A stretch of 64,000 nt of DNA from MWBF01 sp040772005 (GTDB lineage Bacteria > Chloroflexota > Anaerolineae > CG2-30-64-16): the NCBI GenBank assembly GCA_040772005.1, contig JAXGYZ010000004.1, forward strand, positions 248,001-312,000. Direction: 5' to 3'. Both the position numbers and the translations under genes were made by a program. Shown one piece after another: positions 23,989 through 31,450 of this stretch; within the stretch, counting starts at the first letter, position 1, and the number at the start of each line of letters is the position of its first letter. The notes beneath the pieces are model-generated. The model was not told the origin of the DNA. It made no database searches and saw only the letters and a list, made by a program, of their open reading frames with translations.

Positions 23989-26160
23989 ATGACCCAGGCA
24001 GAGCCTGACCCGAACAACCTGCTGGCCTTCTTTGCGCCGCGCGGGGTCGCGGTCATCGGCGCGAGCCGCGACCCTGAGAAGCTGAGCTACGGCGTTATCC
24101 GCAATCTGCTGGACCCTGACCGCCCCTACCCCGGGCCGGTCTATCCGGTCAACCCGAAGGCGGATGAAATCCTCGGCCTGCGCTGCTACGGTGACATCGC
24201 GAGCGTACCCGACCCGGTCGAACTGGCCGTGCTGATTATCCCTGCCGCCGCGGTCAGCCCTGCGCTGGAGGCGTGCGGCCGCCGCGGCGTCAAGGCGGCC
24301 ATCGTCATCTCCGGCGGCTTCCGCGAGGTCGGCGCAGAGGGTGCAGCCCGCGAGCGCGAGATGGTCGCCGTCGCGCAGCGTTACGGCATGCGCGTGATGG
24401 GCCCCAACGGCATCGGCGTCATCGACACCCACACCCCGCTCAACACGACCTTCGTCAAGGGCATGCCGCCCGCCGGGCATATCGCGTTCCTGTCGCAGTC
24501 GGGCGCGCTCTGCGGCGGCGTCATCGACTGGACCATCGGCGCGGGCATCGGCTTCAGCCGCCTGCTCAGCGTGGGCAACGAGGCGGATGTCAACGAAACG
24601 GACATGCTGCCCGTCCTGGCCGACGACCCCGCCAGCCGGGTCATCACGCTCTACCTGGAGGATGTCAAGGGCGGGCCGGCGTTCGCCCATACGCTGCGCA
24701 AGACGGCCGCAGTCAAGCCGGTCCTCGCGCTCAAGTCGGGGCGCACGGCCGGCGGGCAGGCGGCAACCGCATCGCACACCGGCGCGCTCGCCGGCGTCCA
24801 CGCCGCGTTCCGGGCCGCGTGCAAGCAGACCGGCGTGCAGGAAGTCGAGACCGTCCAGGCGCTGTTCGATGCCGGGCTGGCCTTCGCCTACCAGCCGCTG
24901 CCCCGCGGCAACCGGATTGCGCTGTTGACCAACTCGGGCGGGCCGGCCGCGCTGGCCGCGGATGCGCTGGAGGGGGCCGGGCTACGGCTGGCGCGCACCA
25001 GCCCGGAGACGCAAGCGCGACTCCGGACCATCGTCCACCCGGATGCACAGGTGGCCGGGCCGGTGGACCTGCTGGGCGGCGCGGATCCCGCCGGTTATCG
25101 CGCCGCGCTCGATGTCGTCCTGGCCGATCCGGCCTGCGACGGCGTGCTGGCGATCCTCGTGCCACAGGTGCTCATCAACCCGCCGGCGGTCGTTGAGGCG
25201 TTCGGCGCGGCCGCGGCCGCCCAGGCTGGACCACCCAAGCCGGTGCTCGCCTGCCTGATGGGCGAGGCCAGCCTGGCCGAGGCCTTCGCGGCCGCGCACC
25301 GGCTGGAACTGCCGGCCTACACCTTCCCCGAGGATGCGGTCCGCGCGTTCGGTGCGCTGTGGCAGCGCGCGGCCTGGCTGCAGCGGGACACAGACGCCGC
25401 GCCGCGCGACGAGCAGGCCGAGAACACGGTGCGCGTCCAGCGGGCACGCGCACGCCGCGACGTGCAGAACGCGCTGCTCATCCACCGGGGCGCGGGCCGT
25501 GCCGCGCTGGATGCGGCCGCGTGCCGTCCGCTGCTGGAGGCCTACGGTTTGCCTGTCCCACCCGAGGGCCTGGCGCTCGACCCGGCGGACGCGGTCGAGT
25601 TTGCAGAACGCATCGGGTATCCCGTCGCGCTCAAGCTCATCAGCCCCGACATCCTCCACAAGAGCGACATCGGCGGCGTGCTGCTCAACGTGGCGGACGC
25701 CGAGGCGGTACGGGCCGGGTTCACCGCCATCATCGAGCGTGCGCACGCTGCGCACCCCGGCGCGCACGTCCGCGGGGTGCAGGTGCAGAAGATGGTCACG
25801 GGCGGGCAGGAGGTCATCATCGGCGTCAAGCGCGACCCGACGTTCGGCCCCCTGGTGATGTTCGGGCTGGGCGGCATCTATGTCGAGGCGCTGGCGGATG
25901 TCAGCTTCCGCCTCGCGCCGCTGACGCACGCGGACGCGGAGGAGATGATCGACGAGGTGCGCTCGGCGCGGCTGTTGCGCGGGCTGCGCGGGGCCGCGCC
26001 CGCCGACCGCGCCGCGCTGGTCGATGCGATCGTCCGGGTAGGGCAGCTCGCGGCCGACCATCCTGAGATTGTCGAGCTTGACATCAACCCGCTGCTAGTG
26101 CTGCCCGCCGGCGAGGGTGTGCTGGCCGGGGATGCGCGAGTGATCCTACGGATTGACTGA
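23989..26160 (+). CDS. ADP-forming acyl-CoA synthetase (fused alpha-beta, ACD type)
   Basis: A 723-residue single-chain NDP-forming acyl-CoA synthetase. Residues about 11-140 are the CoA-binding Rossmann domain (GVAVIGASRDP), about 150-460 the succinyl-CoA-ligase-like domains with the likely phospho-His263 in TASHTGALAG, and about 500-720 an ATP-grasp domain (GYPVALKLISPDILHKSDIG). It would interconvert acyl-CoA plus ADP with acid plus ATP, giving substrate-level ATP from acetyl-CoA or branched acyl-CoA. No C-terminal GNAT domain is present, so it is not a Pat-type lysine acetyltransferase. The start sits behind AAGGAG. Confidence 0.9.
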   Translation: MTQAEPDPNNLLAFFAPRGVAVIGASRDPEKLSYGVIRNLLDPDRPYPGPVYPVNPKADEILGLRCYGDIASVPDPVELAVLIIPAAAVSPALEACGRRGVKAAIVISGGFREVGAEGAAREREMVAVAQRYGMRVMGPNGIGVIDTHTPLNTTFVKGMPPAGHIAFLSQSGALCGGVIDWTIGAGIGFSRLLSVGNEADVNETDMLPVLADDPASRVITLYLEDVKGGPAFAHTLRKTAAVKPVLALKSGRTAGGQAATASHTGALAGVHAAFRAACKQTGVQEVETVQALFDAGLAFAYQPLPRGNRIALLTNSGGPAALAADALEGAGLRLARTSPETQARLRTIVHPDAQVAGPVDLLGGADPAGYRAALDVVLADPACDGVLAILVPQVLINPPAVVEAFGAAAAAQAGPPKPVLACLMGEASLAEAFAAAHRLELPAYTFPEDAVRAFGALWQRAAWLQRDTDAAPRDEQAENTVRVQRARARRDVQNALLIHRGAGRAALDAAACRPLLEAYGLPVPPEGLALDPADAVEFAERIGYPVALKLISPDILHKSDIGGVLLNVADAEAVRAGFTAIIERAHAAHPGAHVRGVQVQKMVTGGQEVIIGVKRDPTFGPLVMFGLGGIYVEALADVSFRLAPLTHADAEEMIDEVRSARLLRGLRGAAPADRAALVDAIVRVGQLAADHPEIVELDINPLLVLPAGEGVLAGDARVILRID

Positions 26161-26173
26161 ATCAGACCATTGT

Positions 26174-26200
26174 TGTAAAATACGATTATCATATTTTACA
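26174..26200. promoter_or_regulatory. Operator candidate and promoter of the toxin-antitoxin pair
   Basis: TGTAAAATA (26174-26182) and TATTTTACA (26192-26200) form a perfect 9-bp inverted repeat with a 9-nt spacer, 12 bp before the antitoxin start. TTGTTG-16-TATTTT overlaps it as the likely promoter, which fits autorepression by the antitoxin or the complex. Confidence 0.65.
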
Positions 26201-26212
26201 TGGGTGTAAGAG

Positions 26213-26494
26213 ATGCATACAACTCGGCTTTCTGTTACTGAGATGGTACGCGGCTTTTCGGATTACGTCAACCGAGTCGCTTACCGACGGGAGCGGTTCA
26301 TTCTGCTAAAGGGTCGCAAGCCCGTCGCTGAGCTGCGACCGCTGGCGTCGGGCCGGTTACTGGGAGAATTGGAAGAGGTGCTCCGGTCGCTACCCGCCTT
26401 GACCACCAGTGAAACCGCAGAATTCGAGGCGGATATCGAGGTCGCACGCGCCGGGCTGGCCCGCGAGGAGCCGAGAGACCCATGGCTGTCCTGA
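26213..26494 (+). CDS. Phd/YefM-type antitoxin
   Basis: A 93-residue protein with an N-terminal Phd/YefM DNA-binding fold (MVRGFSDYVNRVAYRRERFILLKGRKPVAEL written in two blocks: residues about 9-23 and 24-40). The C-terminal Asp/Glu-rich tail would wrap around the toxin. It overlaps the PIN toxin gene by 13 bp, the usual translational coupling for such modules. Confidence 0.88.
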   Translation: MHTTRLSVTEMVRGFSDYVNRVAYRRERFILLKGRKPVAELRPLASGRLLGELEEVLRSLPALTTSETAEFEADIEVARAGLAREEPRDPWLS

Positions 26495-26898
26495 TTGACA
26501 CAAGCATCCTCATCGCCTACGAGCGCGGGCAACTGGATGTGGCAGCGCGCGTGACGAACCGAGAGGCCGAGGAAGTGTTCCTGTCGGTCATTTCAGCCAG
26601 CGAACTTCTGCACGGCACACATCGCTCGGTTGATCCCGCCGTCCGCGCCCGCCGCATGGCCTTCGTGGAAGCTGTACTGGCACGCTTCCCGGTGCTCGAC
26701 ATCGACCTTGAGACCGCGCGCGCACATGCTGCCATATGGAGCAACCTTGCACAGCATGGTGAGATGATCGGCGTACACGATTCGTGGATTGCGGCAACCT
26801 GCATCGCGCGCGACCTCATCCTCGTGACAGCCAATATCCGCGAGTTCAACCGCGTTCCCGGCCTCAGAATCGAAAACTGGACCGAGAGACAGGACTGA
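26482..26898 (+). CDS. vapC: VapC-type PIN-domain toxin ribonuclease
   Basis: A 138-residue PIN-domain protein. The acidic Mg-binding residues are Asp6 (IDTSILI), Glu41 (SASELLHG) and Asp100 (VHDSWIAAT), with TANIREF in the place of the fourth acidic position. PIN toxins cleave tRNA or rRNA and are held inactive by the antitoxin encoded just upstream. The module lies between a metabolic gene and a Crp-type regulator, with no sign of a larger island. Confidence 0.92.
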   Translation: MAVLIDTSILIAYERGQLDVAARVTNREAEEVFLSVISASELLHGTHRSVDPAVRARRMAFVEAVLARFPVLDIDLETARAHAAIWSNLAQHGEMIGVHDSWIAATCIARDLILVTANIREFNRVPGLRIENWTERQD

Positions 26899-26909
26899 CG
26901 CCTACTCTC

Positions 26910-27605
26910 ATGTCACGCCTGACCTGCACCGACCTTGACCTGCTCCGCCGCGTGCCGTACTTCGCCCGGCTGCCGGATGAGGTACTGGCCGCGCTCGCAG
27001 CCGCCGCAGTGCCGCGCGAGTATGGCCGCGGGCAGGTCATCTTCCTCGAAGGCGACCCCTGCGCGGGGCTGCACATCGTCGCGGCCGGCGAAGTCAAGGT
27101 CTTCAAGCTCTCGCCCCAGGGCCGCGAGCAGATTCTGCACCGTTTCCGCCTGGGCGATACCTTCAACGACGTCGCGGTGCTCGACGGGGGCCCGAACCCG
27201 GCCAGCGCCGCCGCGCTGACCGACGCGACCCTGTGCATCATCAGCCGCGCCGATATCCGCCGCCTTGCGGAGCGCCATCCATCCCTCGCCTGGGCCCTGA
27301 TCGAGAGCATCGCCGGGCGCACGCGGCATCTCGTCGCCATGGTCGAGGACCTGTCGCTGCGCTCCGTCAAAGCGCGGCTGGCCCGGTTGCTGCTCGCGGA
27401 GGCCACCCGCGCCGAGAGCCTGGGCGATTTCGACCGCAGCCAGATGGTCACCCAGGCGGAGATGGCGGCCCGGCTCGGCACCGTCCGCGAGATGATCGGC
27501 CGCGCGCTGCGCGACCTGGCCGACGAGGGACTGATCGAGTTCAACCGCCACCGCATCGTCATCAAAGACCGCGCCGGACTGGTGGCGGTGGCGGAAGGGA
27601 TGTGA
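26910..27605 (+). CDS. Crp/Fnr-family transcriptional regulator
   Basis: A 231-residue regulator with a cyclic-nucleotide-binding-like domain (about 12-130, GLHIVAAGEVKVFKLSPQGR) and a C-terminal winged HTH (about 155-220, VTQAEMAARLGTVREMIGRA). The N-terminal cysteine cluster of Fnr is absent, so it is not a direct Fe-S oxygen sensor; the effector could be a nucleotide, haem or nothing. ATG 26910 opens the domain; upstream in-frame codons overlap the toxin gene. A small ferredoxin is the next gene. Confidence 0.92.
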   Translation: MSRLTCTDLDLLRRVPYFARLPDEVLAALAAAAVPREYGRGQVIFLEGDPCAGLHIVAAGEVKVFKLSPQGREQILHRFRLGDTFNDVAVLDGGPNPASAAALTDATLCIISRADIRRLAERHPSLAWALIESIAGRTRHLVAMVEDLSLRSVKARLARLLLAEATRAESLGDFDRSQMVTQAEMAARLGTVREMIGRALRDLADEGLIEFNRHRIVIKDRAGLVAVAEGM

Positions 27606-27628
27606 GGCGGGGCGTGCGACAAAAGTCC

Positions 27629-27658
27629 CTGACAGGCGCGGGCCTTGCCTGCTATAGT
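27629..27658 (+). promoter_or_regulatory. Ferredoxin promoter CTGACA-18-TATAGT
   Basis: CTGACA (27629-27634), an 18-nt spacer and TATAGT (27653-27658) precede the ferredoxin start by 33 bp. Confidence 0.55.
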
Positions 27659-27691
27659 GAGCGTGAACTCAATGCCATAGGAAGTCCCATC

Positions 27692-27898
27692 ATGTCCCAG
27701 ATCATCCTGCCCGAGATCGACGAAGCCCTGTGCAATGGCTGCGGCAAATGCCTGTCGGCCTGTGAAGCGGGCGCGCTCGCCCTGGTCGATGGCAAGGCAG
27801 TGCTCGCGCGGCCCGATCGCTGCGAGTATGACGCCGCGTGTGAGCCCGCGTGCCCGACCGGCGCGATCCAGCTCCCCTTCGCCATTGTCCTCGGCTGA
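27692..27898 (+). CDS. Small 4Fe-4S dicluster-type ferredoxin
   Basis: A 68-residue ferredoxin. Motif one is Cys14-x2-Cys17-x2-Cys20-x3-Cys24; motif two is Cys44-x5-Cys50-x3-Cys54-Pro. By the usual ligand pattern, cluster I uses 14, 17, 20 and 54 and is complete, while cluster II would use 44, 50, 24 and position 47, which is Asp instead of Cys. That cluster may be Asp-ligated, 3Fe or absent. It is a cytoplasmic electron carrier of unknown partner. The stop codon is the first base of a tandem repeat. Confidence 0.88.
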   Translation: MSQIILPEIDEALCNGCGKCLSACEAGALALVDGKAVLARPDRCEYDAACEPACPTGAIQLPFAIVLG

Positions 27899-27977
27899 CG
27901 TCGGGCAACGTCAGACAACGTCAGACAACGTCAGACAACGTCAGACAACGTCAGACAACGTCAGACAACGTCAGACA
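27898..27977. repeat. Tandem repeat, eight 10-bp units ACGTCAGACA
   Basis: One diverged unit (ACGTCGGGCA) is followed by seven identical copies of ACGTCAGACA. The array starts inside the ferredoxin stop codon and ends about 40 bp before the promoter of the next gene. Units are too short and unspaced for CRISPR. Copy number is probably variable by replication slippage. Confidence 0.95.
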
Positions 27978-28019
27978 GCCTCCACCCACCCGACATCTGC
28001 ACACGCACATCCCTTCGTT

Positions 28020-28047
28020 TTGTCCTTACCCCACCCTCGGCTATACT
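28020..28047 (+). promoter_or_regulatory. Promoter TTGTCC-16-TATACT
   Basis: TTGTCC (28020-28025) and TATACT (28042-28047) with a 16-nt spacer lie upstream of the GT2-like membrane gene, leaving an approximately 80-nt leader. Confidence 0.45.
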
Positions 28048-28133
28048 GCACCCGGCGCGCATGACAGTCACCCGAACTCGGCGCGCCTCACTTTCTGCAA
28101 GTAGAATGCGTCCACCAGAATGAAGCGGTCATT

Positions 28134-29771
28134 ATGACCAAGACACAGTGGCGACAAGATGCAGCCGTTGTCAGGCCAAAGCGAGGCGGAGGCAACGGCA
28201 GGGAGCCCGATGCTGAGGCGCAGCAGCCGATATTCGCCGCGGGGCCGGCCATCCCGCCGGAGCAGCAGGCAGCGCACGTCGCCCGCCTCAACACCCTCAA
28301 GGATCCGGGCCACTTCACGTACAAGGTGCCCGGCCTCCTGGCATGGCTGGCCCTCGGCATTGCCATCCTCGGCGCCGTCCTCGCCCCGCGCGTGCTGGTC
28401 ATTGCCGCGCAGGTGGCCGGCGTCTACATGATTCTGCGGCTTCTGGTCATCATCATCTTTTACCCCATCGGCATCCGCAAGATACGGCAGGCCGAGCAGC
28501 ATGCCCGTGGGCTGCGCGGCAGGACCCGCGGCGCCGCCGCGGGCTTGCACCATGTCGTGCTGCTGCCCAACCTGCACGAACCGGTAGAGGTGCTGGCCCG
28601 CACGCTGCGCAGCCTCGCAGGCCAGGCCGACGCCCGCAGCCGCGTTACGGTTGTCCTGGCAATGGAGGGGGCCGAGGCCGGTGTACACGCCAAAGCCGAG
28701 TTGCTCCGCGCGCGCTTCGAGGGCTACTTTGCCCATGTCCTCATCTCCATTCACCCCGCCGACCTGCCCGGCGAGTCGCGCGGCAAGAGCTCCAACCAGG
28801 CGTGGGCCGCGCGCGTCGCCTACCGGGAACTGGTAGAGCGCGCCGGCATTCCGCTCGAAAACCTGACCCTGACCTCGTGCGATGCGGATTCGGTCCTGCA
28901 CACCGATTATCTGGCTGAGATCGGACGCCAGTTCGTTGCAGACCCGGAGCGCTACACCTGCGTCTGGCACGCGCCGATGCGCCACATCAACAACCACTGG
29001 AATGTGCCCAGCCCGGTGCGGCTGCTCAGCTTCTTCTTCAACCTGGTGCAGGTCTCGGAGCTCACCGATCCGCTGTCTGTCAAGCTGCCCGTCAGTTCGT
29101 TCACTCTCAGCTTCAAGCTCGCAGACTCCGTGGGCTACTGGGATGTGTTTGCGCTGGCCGATGACTGGAATATGTTCCTGCGCTGCACCTTCGGCACGCA
29201 GGGCCGCGTCCGGCTGCGGCCGGTCTTCCTGCCGACATCAGGCGATGCAGTCACCGGCGCGAACCTCTGGCAGGCGTTCGCGAACTTCTACCGACAGCGG
29301 CTGCGGCACGCCTGGGGCTGCCAGGATGTCGGGTATGTGCTCCAGCAATGGGGCCGCTGGCCGGAGATGCCGCTGGGCCGCAAGAGCCTGTACCTGTTCA
29401 AAGTAGTGCATGACCACGTCGTCTTCACGACCGCAGGCCTCATCATCGGGGTCGGCTCCGTCGTCCTGTTCCTGGAGAACGGACTACTGGGCGTGGTGCA
29501 GCCCATCCCGGGGCTGTATTCCATCCTGTTCCAGGCCGGCAACCTGCTCAACGCGGTCGCCATCTCGGCTGAGGTGCTGTACGAACATCTGAGCACGCGC
29601 CGGGCCGGCGGCGGCTGGCGGCCGCGCAAGTTGCTCACAGACATCCTGCTCTGGCCTCTCGTGCCGGTGCTGACCATGCTCCTGGTCGCGCTGCCCACGA
29701 TTCAAGCGCAAACCAAGATGCTGTTCGGCGCGCACCTGCACTTCGAGGTCACGCCGAAGCAAGTAGACTGA
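28134..29771 (+). CDS. Membrane GT2-like glycosyltransferase
   Basis: A 545-residue protein. About 65 polar residues are followed by two helices (about 66-112), a cytoplasmic catalytic region (about 138-400) with the DxD site at Asp250-Ala-Asp252 (TSCDADSVLH) and a QRLRHAWG segment like the acceptor-site QxxRW of processive GT2 enzymes, then three to four C-terminal helices. The architecture resembles synthases that extrude a polymer, but the first GT2 strand is atypical and the polymer is unknown. There is no BcsB- or PgaA-like partner next to it. Confidence 0.72.
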   Translation: MTKTQWRQDAAVVRPKRGGGNGREPDAEAQQPIFAAGPAIPPEQQAAHVARLNTLKDPGHFTYKVPGLLAWLALGIAILGAVLAPRVLVIAAQVAGVYMILRLLVIIIFYPIGIRKIRQAEQHARGLRGRTRGAAAGLHHVVLLPNLHEPVEVLARTLRSLAGQADARSRVTVVLAMEGAEAGVHAKAELLRARFEGYFAHVLISIHPADLPGESRGKSSNQAWAARVAYRELVERAGIPLENLTLTSCDADSVLHTDYLAEIGRQFVADPERYTCVWHAPMRHINNHWNVPSPVRLLSFFFNLVQVSELTDPLSVKLPVSSFTLSFKLADSVGYWDVFALADDWNMFLRCTFGTQGRVRLRPVFLPTSGDAVTGANLWQAFANFYRQRLRHAWGCQDVGYVLQQWGRWPEMPLGRKSLYLFKVVHDHVVFTTAGLIIGVGSVVLFLENGLLGVVQPIPGLYSILFQAGNLLNAVAISAEVLYEHLSTRRAGGGWRPRKLLTDILLWPLVPVLTMLLVALPTIQAQTKMLFGAHLHFEVTPKQVD

Positions 29772-29830
29772 CCGTAGAGGCGATCCTGCGTGATCGCCCT
29801 CGTACTGACACAGAAAGTAAGGTGGTACGT

Positions 29831-31345
29831 ATGAGCTTCCCTCGATCGGGCGGCGTCTTATGTCATCCGACTTCCTTCCCGGGAAGATTCGGCATCGGCG
29901 ACCTGGGCAAAGGGGCCTACGACTTCGTGGATTGGCTGGCAGACGCCGGACAGCAGCTCTGGCAGGTTCTGCCGCTCGGTCCGACAGGCTATGGCGACTC
30001 ACCCTACCAGTGCTTCTCGGCCTTCGCGGGCAACCCCCTGCTCATCAGCCCGGAGGGTCTCGCATGGAACGGCCTGCTGCCCCACGACGCGCTCAATGAC
30101 GTGCCCCCGTTCCCCGCACACGCGGTCGATTACGGCTGGGTCATCGACTACAAGCAGCGGCTCCTCCGGCAGAGCTACGCCCATTTCAAGGAACACGGCA
30201 CGACTGACCACCACAAGGGATTTGATTGGTTCAGGGCGCAGAATGCCGACTGGCTGGATGACTTCGCGCTCTTCATGGCGCTCAAGGGCCACTTCGGCGG
30301 CGGGAGCTGGCACGATTGGCCGCGCGAGGTGCGCCTGCGGGAGCCGGCTGCGCTGGCAGACCATCGCGAGAAGGTGGCTGCAGAGGCCGAGTACCAGGCC
30401 TATCTGCAATTCGTGTTCAACGACCAGTGGGGCGCGCTCAAGCGCCATGCGGCGGAGCGGGGCATCCAGATTATCGGGGACGTCCCCGTCTTCGTGGCGG
30501 AGGACAGCGCCGACGTCTGGGCCAACCCGGACCAGTTCCGGCTGGACAGCGAGGGCAATCCCACGGTCGTCGCGGGGGTGCCGCCGGACCTGTTCTCTGC
30601 GACGGGCCAGCGCTGGGGCAATCCGCACTACAACTGGGACGTGATGCGGCAGGACGGCTTCCAGTGGTGGATCCGGCGCATCCGCCAGACGCTGCAGTTC
30701 GTGGACATCGTGCGTATCGATCACTTCCGCGGGTTCGAGGCGTCGTGGGAAATCCCGGCGAATGAGCCGACGGCCATCAACGGCCGATGGGCGAAGGCGC
30801 CCGGCGCGGAGCTGTTCCAGGCGGTCCAGCAGGCGCTCGGCGTCCTGCCCATCATCGCGGAGGACCTGGGCATCATCACGCCGGAAGTGGACGCGCTGCG
30901 GCTACAGTTCGACTTTCCCGGCATGAAGGTGCTTCATTTCGCGTTCGGGCCGGAGTTCTTCCCGCCATATCTGCCCTATACATATGAGACGAACTGCATC
31001 GTCTATCCGGGCACGCACGACAACAATACGACCGTAGGTTACTGGAACGAGCGCACCGAGATCGAGAAGCACAACATCCGGCGGTTCACCGGCACCGACG
31101 CGCACGATATCGCGTGGGACTTCATCCGGCTGGCGTGGAGCTCGGTGGCAAATCAGGCGGTCGCGACCCTGCAGGATGTGATGGGGCTCGGTGAGGAAGC
31201 GCGCATGAACTATCCCAGCCGGGCCGGCGGCAACTGGCAGTGGCGCTACACTGCGGACATGCTCACTCCGGAGCTGGCCGCGCGGCTGCGCGACTTCAGC
31301 GAGACGTATGGCCGCCCGCTGAAGGTCAAAGAGGAGTCGGCCTAG
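29831..31345 (+). CDS. malQ: 4-alpha-glucanotransferase (amylomaltase, GH77)
   Basis: A 504-residue GH77 enzyme of normal length. It begins SGGVLCHPTSFPGRFGIGDL, and the catalytic residues are Asp296 (VRIDHFRG, nucleophile), Glu344 (IIAEDLGII, acid/base) and Asp397 (PGTHDNNT). It transfers alpha-1,4-glucan segments between maltooligosaccharides, in glycogen or maltodextrin metabolism. ATG 29831 is six bases after AAGGTGG; an in-frame GTG at 29822 overlaps that site. It stands without other glycogen genes. Confidence 0.97.
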   Translation: MSFPRSGGVLCHPTSFPGRFGIGDLGKGAYDFVDWLADAGQQLWQVLPLGPTGYGDSPYQCFSAFAGNPLLISPEGLAWNGLLPHDALNDVPPFPAHAVDYGWVIDYKQRLLRQSYAHFKEHGTTDHHKGFDWFRAQNADWLDDFALFMALKGHFGGGSWHDWPREVRLREPAALADHREKVAAEAEYQAYLQFVFNDQWGALKRHAAERGIQIIGDVPVFVAEDSADVWANPDQFRLDSEGNPTVVAGVPPDLFSATGQRWGNPHYNWDVMRQDGFQWWIRRIRQTLQFVDIVRIDHFRGFEASWEIPANEPTAINGRWAKAPGAELFQAVQQALGVLPIIAEDLGIITPEVDALRLQFDFPGMKVLHFAFGPEFFPPYLPYTYETNCIVYPGTHDNNTTVGYWNERTEIEKHNIRRFTGTDAHDIAWDFIRLAWSSVANQAVATLQDVMGLGEEARMNYPSRAGGNWQWRYTADMLTPELAARLRDFSETYGRPLKVKEESA

Positions 31346-31356
31346 GCAATTTGGAT

Positions 31357-31418
31357 TCGAGGCTTTAGCCGGTTAGGGAGTGCACGTGCGTAGCCTGCTA
31401 GTCCGGCTAAAGCCTCGA
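31357..31418. repeat. Inverted repeat, family 5 copy B (TCGAGGCTTTAGCCGG)
   Basis: The 16-bp perfect arms at 31357-31372 and 31403-31418 lie between the convergent malQ and DUF2723 genes, a likely bidirectional terminator. The core differs by one base from that of the 19817-19893 repeat. Confidence 0.75.
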
Positions 31419-31450
31419 CTCCGCCTACAACTGGAATTCGCGGCTATAGC

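Noticed and set aside
23989..26160. Pat-type protein lysine acetyltransferase
   Set aside because: The CoA-binding and ATP-grasp parts match, but no GNAT domain is fused at either end, so ADP-forming acyl-CoA synthetase fits better.
26910..27605. Fnr oxygen sensor
   Set aside because: The N-terminal cysteine cluster is missing, so only Crp/Fnr family membership can be claimed.
27898..27977. CRISPR array
   Set aside because: Units of 10 bp without spacers form a simple tandem repeat, not repeat-spacer architecture, and no cas genes are present.
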